This document shows positions 1-5,499 of a stretch of 6,780 bases of DNA, one piece after another. Position 1 is the stretch's first letter. Every line of letters starts with the position of its first letter. This DNA is from Promethearchaeota archaeon CR_4 (GTDB taxonomy: Archaea > Asgardarchaeota > Lokiarchaeia > Sigyniarchaeales > CR-4). The stretch is taken from the NCBI GenBank assembly GCA_001940655.1, contig MBAA01000113.1, positions 36,366 to 43,145 on the forward strand, given 5' to 3'. The notes below the pieces were generated by a model, which worked only from the letters and a program-made list of their open reading frames with translations, made no database searches and was not told where the DNA came from. The position numbers and the translations under genes were made by a program.

Positions 1-1
1 G

Positions 2-946
2 CAAATTCCAAATACCAAATATGACAAATTACTATTTTCCCATAAGTTGTATGATATTGGGTTGGATAACGAGTTTGCAATGAAATGTTTGAATAATTTA
101 CCTGATTTATTTACTTATGATAATCTAATCCGGGTTTTGAAAGAGATATTATATGGAACAGCCCGCATTACGCAAACAGATCGCCTGACCTACGATAAAA
201 TGATCTGGCTAGCAAAATCAAATTACGAAACCAAGTTTCCCCAGGAAATTTCTCTCTCTGAGAGGTTGGTTTTTCCACTTTCCCCGACTGAACAAAATGG
301 AATTGAAGACGCGCGGTTTGTGCTTTTTACAGATGATGATGGCACGAAGATTTATTACGCGACTTACACCGCTTACGATGGAAGGGTGATAATGCCACAA
401 ATACTCGAAACGAAAGAGTTTCTCCAATTTAAGATGAATACTCTAAACGGGCAAGCGGCGGTAAATAAGGGTATGGCATTATTCCCGCGTAAGATTAATG
501 GACAATACGCTATGCTATCTCGGCAGGACAATGAAAGCATCTCCCTCATGTATTCCAATAACATCCACTTTTGGGATGAGGCGAGTGTCATTATAAAACC
601 TGCATATCCTTGGGAATTTGTGCAGTTAGGTAATTGCGGTGCTCCAGTTGAGACTGATGCTGGTTGGTTGGTTCTAACCCATGGTGTCGGGGGTGTTCGG
701 AAATATAGCATAGGTGCTGTCCTATTAGACAAAGAGGACCCTTCAGTTGTTATAGGGCGGTTAGTAGAACCGCTTCTCATGCCAAACGAAATTGAAAGAA
801 ATGGTTACGTTCCTAACGTATTTTATACTTGTGGGTCTGTATTGCACAATGGTCACCTTTTTGTCCCATATGGTATAACGGATACCAAAATTGGTTTCGT
901 GACTATACAAGTTGATAAACTTCTCGAGGAATTACAAAATAATTAG
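2..946 (+). CDS. GH130-family glycosidase/phosphorylase, 5' end cut by window edge
   Basis: Seen: the frame is open from the first complete codon to a TAG at 944-946. A TTG at 47-49 could be read as a start (299 codons), but sensible sequence continues upstream of it, so I treat the gene as truncated on the left. Numbered from that TTG, the motifs are GIEDARFV (85-92), YTAYDG (107-112), KGMALFPRK (141-149), AMLSRQD (155-161), GNCGAP (195-200), LTHGVG (210-215) and the YVPNV/YTCG stretch (254-263). In order and spacing these match glycoside hydrolase family 130, a five-bladed beta-propeller family acting on beta-mannosides. Known: members are either inverting phosphorylases (mannosyl-glucose or manno-oligosaccharide) or beta-1,2-mannosidases. 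The Asp of YTAYDG is the likely general acid, by analogy. No signal peptide is visible, but the N-terminus is missing. The gene converges on the recombinase-like gene with a 34-nt gap and has no evident link to the opine genes. Phosphorylase versus hydrolase cannot be settled here; family confidence is high. Confidence 0.9.
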   Translation, partial: QIPNTKYDKLLFSHKLYDIGLDNEFAMKCLNNLPDLFTYDNLIRVLKEILYGTARITQTDRLTYDKMIWLAKSNYETKFPQEISLSERLVFPLSPTEQNGIEDARFVLFTDDDGTKIYYATYTAYDGRVIMPQILETKEFLQFKMNTLNGQAAVNKGMALFPRKINGQYAMLSRQDNESISLMYSNNIHFWDEASVIIKPAYPWEFVQLGNCGAPVETDAGWLVLTHGVGGVRKYSIGAVLLDKEDPSVVIGRLVEPLLMPNEIERNGYVPNVFYTCGSVLHNGHLFVPYGITDTKIGFVTIQVDKLLEELQNN

Positions 947-980
947 ACATTTGACTTCCCGAGGAAAATCTGCCATCTTT

Positions 981-2126
981 CTATTGATTCGGTTTCTTTT
1001 TTAACCAATATCTGATAGTAGTGTAATGAAACCAAGAATTAAATTCATCATTGATCAAATCCGCGATTTTGCGGTAACCAAAACCCTGCTGGCGCAGCTC
1101 GTAGCTTCGGTCTTTTGCTTGTTTTTTAATATCCTTCTCAACTTTTCGGTCAAATAACTTAGAATATTTCTGTTGTTCGTTAGAAAGGTTAATGGCACGA
1201 ATTTCCATAATAAGCGTTTTATATCTTTGCTTTAGAAATTTCAGTGAACGTTCTAATTCAAGTTGTCGTGTTGTAGGTAATTGTGAATATTTTTCTTTTA
1301 GTAAATATAACTGATTTGAAATAATCTCCCGTCTAGTAGCAGGATCTCTAATAATAAAAAGATTTGAACCACATAAATCAAGGATTCTTGATACTACTTC
1401 ATCGATGTTTGAATTAATCTGTTCTTGTTCTAATTCGAGGTTTTCGTTTGGAAACGCTATATCCAAATCTTCAATGAGATCGATTGAACGAGGATCTTTC
1501 TGTCTGGTTTTTGAGATGAGTGAATCGTTTTCTGGCAGAGAAAGAAATTGAATGGTATGGGATATCGAAGTGTGTCCTAGAAGGCGGGAAACCGTATGAA
1601 GGGGTAAATTTCGGACGTTCAATAAATAATAACCATAAGTTTTTCGCAAAGATTGCCAAGTCAATTTTCTTTGTTGAACTTCAAAAGGTGGGAATAATTT
1701 CTGTAGCAATGATGAGAACGTATGCGAAATTTGATTCGGGTCGAGAACATTTCCAGTGTTGGATAAGAAGAAATGTTTCTCCAAATCCTCTTGGAGAGGT
1801 TTCCCTTTTAATTTGAATTCTGAATTTCTTTTCCGGATGTACGAAAATATTCGCTTGATAAATAAATCTTCAACTGGTATTTCTAATGGGGGTTGAATTT
1901 TGTTATTCCCTTGGAGATCCGTGTGAAAGATCAGAGAGATATAAAATTGACCCAGTGGTTTTTGAACTATGTTTTCAGTAGTCAGATGGACCAAATCAAC
2001 AATGGGAATCCCAGTATTCATTACTGTTTCGATTGCGAGGGGCAAATAATGAGCTTTAGAAGTGTTTTTTGCCAGTTTGATCAAACTTATTACTTCTTCG
2101 GGGTCAAATCTTCCAGGACTCGTCAA
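981..2126 (-). CDS. Tyrosine-recombinase-fold protein lacking catalytic residues, with C-terminal HTH
   Basis: The 381-residue product starts at TTG (2126-2124); a GAGGAG Shine-Dalgarno lies 13 nt upstream and no ATG is available before the upstream stop. Residues about 8-205 resemble the catalytic domain of phage-integrase/XerC-type recombinases: TGIPIVDL (38-45), LTWQSLRKT (155-163) and LGHTSISHTIQF (183-194). Against the family pattern only Arg161 and His185 of the active site remain. The box-I Arg position is Pro41, the His of the HxxR motif is Gln158, and the nucleophilic Tyr is Phe194. I checked the Phe codon (TTT) on the reverse strand. The usual N-terminal core-binding (SAM-like) domain is absent. 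Residues about 255-345 are charged and helical, probably coiled coil. Residues about 342-377 (LRQQGFGYRKIADLI ... TTIRYWLKK) look like a resolvase-type helix-turn-helix. Inference: it binds DNA but cannot cleave it, perhaps as a regulator of the divergent AsnB-like gene. It could instead be a decaying integrase, though the frame is intact. It is visibly more AT-rich than the opine dehydrogenase gene. Confidence 0.75.
   Translation of the reverse strand: MTSPGRFDPEEVISLIKLAKNTSKAHYLPLAIETVMNTGIPIVDLVHLTTENIVQKPLGQFYISLIFHTDLQGNNKIQPPLEIPVEDLFIKRIFSYIRKRNSEFKLKGKPLQEDLEKHFFLSNTGNVLDPNQISHTFSSLLQKLFPPFEVQQRKLTWQSLRKTYGYYLLNVRNLPLHTVSRLLGHTSISHTIQFLSLPENDSLISKTRQKDPRSIDLIEDLDIAFPNENLELEQEQINSNIDEVVSRILDLCGSNLFIIRDPATRREIISNQLYLLKEKYSQLPTTRQLELERSLKFLKQRYKTLIMEIRAINLSNEQQKYSKLFDRKVEKDIKKQAKDRSYELRQQGFGYRKIADLINDEFNSWFHYTTIRYWLKKKPNQ
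990..1003 (+). terminator. possible oligo-T terminator for the GH130 gene
   Basis: A T-rich tract (TTTC followed by six T) lies about 45-55 nt after the GH130 stop codon, inside the 3' end of the opposing gene. Archaeal transcription often ends at such oligo-T tracts without a hairpin. The same bases encode Lys/Glu codons at the C-terminus of the opposing gene, so the tract may be incidental. Confidence 0.25.
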
Positions 2127-2139
2127 TAAAAATTTACAA

Positions 2140-2180
2140 CTCCTCAGATGTAGGAATCTAACGACTCATATTTTTTTAAT
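2140..2180 (-). promoter_or_regulatory. Putative TATA element and Shine-Dalgarno of the recombinase-like gene
   Basis: On the minus strand, a TTAAAAAAATAT element (2179-2168) precedes GAGGAG (2145-2140), which precedes the TTG start at 2126. A transcript starting about 25 nt after the TATA centre would begin near 2148, just ahead of the Shine-Dalgarno. The geometry suits an archaeal promoter with a short leader. AT-richness makes such matches common. Confidence 0.3.
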
Positions 2181-2355
2181 TCATCTTCTTGGCCTTGAAA
2201 CAATTTTTTCTTCCAATTTTAAATTGTCTGATAAAAATCTAGGCGATTTTCCTTCACAGAAAAATATCTTTCATCAGGCAAGGAAATATTTTTATATCAC
2301 CGCTTTTCATTGTTTGTTAGTTGAAGAAAACGTATAAAGTTTTATCACTTTAAAT

Positions 2356-2400
2356 AATTCTAACCTTTTGTCAAAAAAGATGTGTAAATGGGTTAGATTT
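2356..2400. repeat. Inverted repeat upstream of the AsnB-like gene
   Basis: Arms AATTCTAACC (2356-2365) and GGTTAGATTT (2391-2400) are complementary at 9 of 10 positions, with a 25-bp spacer. The inner seven pairs are perfect. The repeat ends about 10 bp before the TATA-like element of the AsnB-like gene, where a DNA-binding regulator could sit. The spacing is also compatible with a paired recombinase-type binding site, which is notable beside a recombinase-fold protein. Operator function is inferred only. Confidence 0.4.
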
Positions 2401-2406
2401 TGTTAA

Positions 2407-2445
2407 TCCAAAATATAAGGTAACAATTTTTGGAAAAGTATGGAG
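2407..2445 (+). promoter_or_regulatory. Putative promoter, operator-like palindrome and RBS of the AsnB-like gene
   Basis: A TATA-like AAATATAA (2411-2418) lies so that transcription about 25 nt downstream would start near 2440. A GGAG (2442-2445) follows, 10 nt before the ATG at 2456. The TATA-like box is flanked by perfect 7-bp inverted arms, TCCAAAA (2407-2413) and TTTTGGA (2428-2434), which would let a bound dimer block TATA access. Positions are seen directly; promoter and operator roles are inferred. Confidence 0.4.
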
Positions 2446-2455
2446 AACGAAGGAA

Positions 2456-3991
2456 ATGGCTGGTATATTGAGCATCATATCTGAAAAAGGAGAAATTCAA
2501 TCCTGTGAGATCCCAATCGCAGAATGCTCATCGTTACTACAACATCGAGGTGAAAAAGAACATTTCACGCTTAATTACAGTGATGTTATATTAGTAATCT
2601 ATGGAAACCAAAAAGATCTATTCCCAAATGTTATTTACATGGACAAAAAAACAGGAGCCTTCCTTGCACTTGATGGGCAAATCTATAATGGTGAATTTCT
2701 CAAGCAAAAATACAAATTAACAACGAGAAACCCAATAATCCCTTTCAAAAATAATTATGCTGAGATTCTCCTTAGAGGTTATCTAATAAATAAAATCGAT
2801 TTTTTTAAGGATGTAATCGGATCTTTTAGTGGGATTCTCTGGGATGGAGAACAGCTTGTGGGGTTCAAAGATCCGGTAGGTGCCAAACCCTTATATTATT
2901 GTCAAAAACCTCATTTTATAGCTTATGCATCTGAATTGAAAGTTCTAGCTCCTCTTCGAGGACCTATATTACCTATTGACCCAGGAACTCTGCGATTTTC
3001 CAAAGAAGGTCAGGTGAAATATTTTGATTTTAAGATTCCCCCCCCTTCCGCAGTAAAACCGGAGCCTGAGGATTCCTATGCAAAACAAGTGAATTTTTTG
3101 ATCCGAAAAGCGGTTCTGGATAATATTCGACCGTCTGAAAAAGTTGCAGCTCTTCTGAGCGGGGGCATTGATTCAACCATCGTCACATCGATAGCAAAGG
3201 ATCGCGTAAAAGATTTACACGTATATTCCATCGGTGTTGAGGGATCCCGCGATCTGCATTTCGCAGAAAGCTATGCGCAAGAACACAATTTGCTACACAC
3301 CGTAGTTAAGATCGCTATTGAGGACCTACTTGCTGTCATTCCCTCTGTGGTTACGACTCTAGAAACTTTTGATGCTGCATTAATTCGAAGTGCAGTCCCG
3401 ATGTTCATTCTATCTAAGAGGATACATGAGGAAGAAAATCCCGATGTGCTTCTCACGGGAGAGGGGGGCGATGAATTATTTGGTGGTTATGATTACCTAA
3501 AAGACTTAAAAAATCCTGAATCCTTCAACCAAGAATTAATCAATCTCTTAGAAATTGAGCACAAGACGGGCCTTCAACGTGTCGATAGGATTCCATACCA
3601 TTTTTCTATCGAAGCACGAGCGCCTTTATTTGACCAGCGTTTAGTAGACTTCGCACTTCAAATCCCCCCTGATTTAAAAATTAAGGAAATAAATAATAAA
3701 AAAATTGAAAAATACATACTTCGGAAAGCATTCGAAACTGAACTCCCGCGTGAAATCGTGTGGCGAGAAAAAGAAAAATTTTCAAAGGGTGTAGGGTCTC
3801 AGTTTCTCCTCCGGGATCATTTTCAAGGAGTTATTTCTGACATGGAATTTGATTCAGAACGTCATATCACCCCCTTCCTTCACTTACGTTCTAAAGAAGA
3901 ATTACATTACTGGAGAATCTTTGAAGCCACATTTCACCCAGTTCGAGAAACAATCGCCAATATCGGACTCACATCTACGTATGAGGTCTAA
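2456..3991 (+). CDS. Asparagine-synthetase-fold amidotransferase with inactive glutaminase domain
   Basis: The 511-residue product has the AsnB two-domain layout. The synthetase half (about 215-511) is intact: PP-loop SGGIDS (235-240), LLTGEGGDELFGGY (332-345), SIEARAPLFD with Glu386 and Arg388, and a C-terminal REKEKFSKGVG. It should bind ATP, adenylate a carboxylate and pass it to an amine. The N-terminal half (about 1-190) keeps the class II glutaminase framework (QHRG at 29-32, GAKPLYY, ASELKVL), but the key residues are gone. The nucleophile position after Met is Ala (MAGI, not MCGI), the NGEIYN motif is DGQIYN (73-78), and the Asp of the SD-E motif is Ala102. Glutamine hydrolysis is therefore very unlikely. 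Known precedents for Cys-less AsnB folds are beta-lactam synthetase and carbapenam synthetase, which form intramolecular amides; ammonia-dependent amidation is the simpler alternative. The ATG is supported by GGAG 10 nt upstream and by MAGI aligning with the family N-terminus. The opine dehydrogenase follows on the same strand 197 nt downstream, suggesting a shared pathway. The true substrate is unknown. Confidence 0.92.
   Translation: MAGILSIISEKGEIQSCEIPIAECSSLLQHRGEKEHFTLNYSDVILVIYGNQKDLFPNVIYMDKKTGAFLALDGQIYNGEFLKQKYKLTTRNPIIPFKNNYAEILLRGYLINKIDFFKDVIGSFSGILWDGEQLVGFKDPVGAKPLYYCQKPHFIAYASELKVLAPLRGPILPIDPGTLRFSKEGQVKYFDFKIPPPSAVKPEPEDSYAKQVNFLIRKAVLDNIRPSEKVAALLSGGIDSTIVTSIAKDRVKDLHVYSIGVEGSRDLHFAESYAQEHNLLHTVVKIAIEDLLAVIPSVVTTLETFDAALIRSAVPMFILSKRIHEEENPDVLLTGEGGDELFGGYDYLKDLKNPESFNQELINLLEIEHKTGLQRVDRIPYHFSIEARAPLFDQRLVDFALQIPPDLKIKEINNKKIEKYILRKAFETELPREIVWREKEKFSKGVGSQFLLRDHFQGVISDMEFDSERHITPFLHLRSKEELHYWRIFEATFHPVRETIANIGLTSTYEV
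3038..3045 (+). repeat. Eight-C homopolymer in the AsnB-like gene
   Basis: A run of eight C encodes part of Pro195-Pro197 in the linker between the glutaminase-like and synthetase domains. The frame is intact as given. A one-base slip here would cut off the synthetase domain, so the tract is a possible slippage or sequencing-error site. Confidence 0.9.
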
Positions 3992-4019
3992 ATAAAAAAT
4001 ATGGAGTTTTTCGCTTAAA

Positions 4020-4217
4020 ATGAGTATAATTATTCCAATATTCCAGAATCCCCCTCCATGGGAAACCTTTACGGGCCCCCCAAAGCAGAAGATCTTAACC
4101 GCGTGCAATGCCCCATGTGTGCATATTGGAGGGGCAATTAATTTTGGAAATATTGCTAGCCGTTTATGGTTTGAGGTGAAATTTTACGATGAAGACATCA
4201 TCTCTTTTTTATTGTAA
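4020..4217 (+). CDS. Possible small protein between AsnB-like and opine dehydrogenase genes; frame may be broken
   Basis: The 65-codon ATG frame ends at TAA 4215-4217 and overlaps the start of the opine dehydrogenase gene by 29 nt. I do not recognise the product. Its second half (GNIASRLWFEVKFYDEDII, about residues 44-62) looks like genuine protein. In its first half, the frame starting at 4022 looks more coding-like: it reads NIPESPSMGNLYG, then PPKAEDLNRVQ, then CPMC and AYWRGN, stopping at TAA 4139-4141. That second frame has no start before ATG 4058, because a TAA sits at 4016-4018. Switches at the C runs (4050-4054, 4076-4081) and the G run (4131-4134) would join the frames into a protein of roughly 65 residues with a CPxC zinc-knuckle-like motif. 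It may be a frame-damaged small gene, an assembly error, or chance. There is no Shine-Dalgarno before 4020. Confidence 0.35.
   Translation: MSIIIPIFQNPPPWETFTGPPKQKILTACNAPCVHIGGAINFGNIASRLWFEVKFYDEDIISFLL
4036..4155 (+). repeat. Nested inverted repeats, possible structured leader RNA
   Basis: CAATATTCCA (4036-4045) pairs with TGGAAATATTG (4145-4155) with one bulged A. Inside it, CCCCTCCA (4051-4058) pairs perfectly with TGGAGGGG (4127-4134). Deeper still, CATGGG (4057-4062) can pair with CCCATG (4112-4117), partly competing with the second helix. The block is more GC-rich than its surroundings and ends 18 nt before the Shine-Dalgarno of the opine dehydrogenase. It could be a structured leader or cis-regulatory RNA. 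It overlaps the possible small protein, and I match it to no known riboswitch class. Confidence 0.4.
4173..4179 (+). promoter_or_regulatory. Strong Shine-Dalgarno of the opine dehydrogenase
   Basis: GAGGTGA, a near-perfect complement of the 16S rRNA 3' end, lies 9 nt before the ATG at 4189. It fixes that start; an in-frame TGA four codons before the ATG rules out a longer product. Confidence 0.8.
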
Positions 4218-5343
4218 TCCAAGATTCTTGGTATTAGGAGCGGGAAATGGTGGTCGTGCCATGGCCACCTATCTAGCGGAAAAGGGGTATCCAGTAGATT
4301 TATTTAATCGCAGTAAAGAAAAGTTAATAGAAATCAAGGAACAAGGCGGAATTTGGGCCCGGGGCATTCTGCAGGGTTTCTTTGACCTCCAGAGAATTAG
4401 TGATGACCTAGAAGAATTAGTGCCATATGCGGATATTATCCTTGTTGTGGTTCCAGCGTCTGCACATGCGGAGCTAGCTCATAAACTGGCGCCAATCGTA
4501 AATCCCGGTCAATTAATTATCCTGAATCCAGGACGAACATTTGGAGCACTCGAATTTAGGCATATTTTCGACAAGGCAGGGGTTTCAGAGGAATTGATTG
4601 TCTGTGAAACGCAAACACTCTTATTTACTGCCCGAACGTTGGTCGGCAATGGTGTTGAGGTACTTCGTATAAAAGATAAAGTGAATATTTCTACTTGGCC
4701 CGAGAATAAGATTTTTTCGGCATACTATCGAATATCGCATATTTTTCCCCAATTTCGACCCGTTAGTAACTTTCTTGCGACAACATTGAATAATATTGGG
4801 TGCATCTTCCACCCCGCAACCACACTCTTGAATTCCGCTTCCATTGATCGGGGTCAGGATTTGTTTTTTTACCAGGAAGGTATCACACCAAATACTGCTG
4901 AAATCCTAAAACGCGTGGAGACAGAAATGATCACAGTGGGAGCATATCTTGGAGTTAGAATTACTCCCGTTATCGAATGGGTCAAACAGACTTATGGTAT
5001 CAGGTCTAGCACCCTTTACGATGCAATTCACCAAGTAAAGGCCTATCGAAGTATATCTGCCCCGAAAGGGTTAAAAACTAGGTATCTTGTTGAAGATGTC
5101 CCCACCGGATTGGTCCCAATTAGTTCAGTCGCAAAAACCATTGGAATTGAGACCCCGACAATCGACGCTATTATCCACTTGGCGGGTATTTTGTCTGGCA
5201 AAGATTTTTGGAGGGTTGGGCGGACGGTAGAAAAATTAGGTTTGAAGACATTAATCCTCGAGAGGTCTCGGAGATTTTTGCGTACTCAAGTTGAGTCCCA
5301 AAATCTTAATGAATTAGAGGAAATGCTTGACGAAGAAGAATGA
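4189..5343 (+). CDS. Octopine/nopaline (opine) dehydrogenase family protein
   Basis: The 384-residue product belongs to the NAD(P)-dependent octopine/nopaline dehydrogenase family, which reductively condenses an amino acid's amine with a 2-oxo acid to give an opine. Seen: an N-terminal Rossmann domain (about 12-190) with the dinucleotide motif GAGNGG (17-22), NPGRTFGALEF (113-123) and ETQTLLFTAR (140-149), the last two typical of this family. The C-terminal all-helical octopine-DH domain (about 193-350) has NNIGCIFHPATTLLN with His208, matching the catalytic His of known opine dehydrogenases. It continues with the substrate-site helix region YYQ-like FFYQEG (226-231) and YLVEDVPTGLVP (about 302-313). 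No active-site residue appears lost. The length is near the 360-400 usual for the family. An acidic tail (EEMLDEEE) ends it. No signal peptide is seen, so it should be cytosolic. The AsnB-like gene lies 197 nt upstream and a permease 156 nt downstream on the same strand, which suggests a pathway making or using a small opine-type molecule. The amino and keto partners cannot be read from sequence. Confidence 0.92.
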   Translation: MKTSSLFYCNPRFLVLGAGNGGRAMATYLAEKGYPVDLFNRSKEKLIEIKEQGGIWARGILQGFFDLQRISDDLEELVPYADIILVVVPASAHAELAHKLAPIVNPGQLIILNPGRTFGALEFRHIFDKAGVSEELIVCETQTLLFTARTLVGNGVEVLRIKDKVNISTWPENKIFSAYYRISHIFPQFRPVSNFLATTLNNIGCIFHPATTLLNSASIDRGQDLFFYQEGITPNTAEILKRVETEMITVGAYLGVRITPVIEWVKQTYGIRSSTLYDAIHQVKAYRSISAPKGLKTRYLVEDVPTGLVPISSVAKTIGIETPTIDAIIHLAGILSGKDFWRVGRTVEKLGLKTLILERSRRFLRTQVESQNLNELEEMLDEEE

Positions 5344-5499
5344 CTCTTATTTGATAATATACCATTATAAATCTGCGATCTGTTAACAAGGATATAATTT
5401 CCTCTTAGCAATACATATATCAGAAAAAATCCAGATTTTCCATATCCAAAATGTTGTCTCAAAAAATACGGAATAAAAACAAAATTCTGGGATTCAACG
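5344..5499 (+). promoter_or_regulatory. Intergenic region with possible promoter for the permease
   Basis: This 156-bp AT-rich gap holds no gene I can support; the ATG at 5451 opens only eight codons. GAATAAAAAC (5471-5480) lies about 24 nt before the GTG at 5500, as expected of a TATA element driving a leaderless mRNA. No Shine-Dalgarno precedes the GTG, which fits. Other TATA-like strings occur at 5391-5398 and 5413-5420, so the assignment is weak. Confidence 0.3.

Larger units (their letters stand above)
2127..2455. other. Divergent intergenic region (329 bp)
   Basis: This AT-rich stretch separates the minus-strand recombinase-like gene from the plus-strand AsnB-like gene. I see no convincing gene or tRNA in it. 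A plus-strand open frame (2062-2337) overlaps the start of the recombinase-like gene and is rich in Phe, Leu and Ser as expected by chance. On the minus strand, short hydrophilic stretches separated by stop codons occur between about 2295 and 2144. They could be relics of the missing N-terminal domain of the recombinase, but I cannot support this. The right-hand 100 bp holds the inverted repeats and TATA-like box listed separately. Confidence 0.6.

Noticed and set aside
218..780. Minus-strand open frames inside the GH130 gene
   Set aside because: They are antisense to a well-supported GH130 frame and show no family motif.
2144..2295. Hydrophilic minus-strand peptide stretches upstream of the recombinase-like gene, considered as remnants of the missing N-terminal core-binding domain
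   Set aside because: They are broken by stops, are short (about 17-25 residues), are in a different frame from the gene, and match no core-binding motif I recognise.
1520..2337. Plus-strand open frames (1520-1816, 1893-2129, 2062-2337)
   Set aside because: The first two lie inside, and the third overlaps the start of, the minus-strand recombinase-like gene. They have no recognisable motifs and a Phe/Ser/Ile-rich composition expected of reverse complements.
3271..3456. Minus-strand 61-codon frame in the AsnB-like gene
   Set aside because: It is antisense to the intact synthetase domain and its composition is that of a shadow frame.
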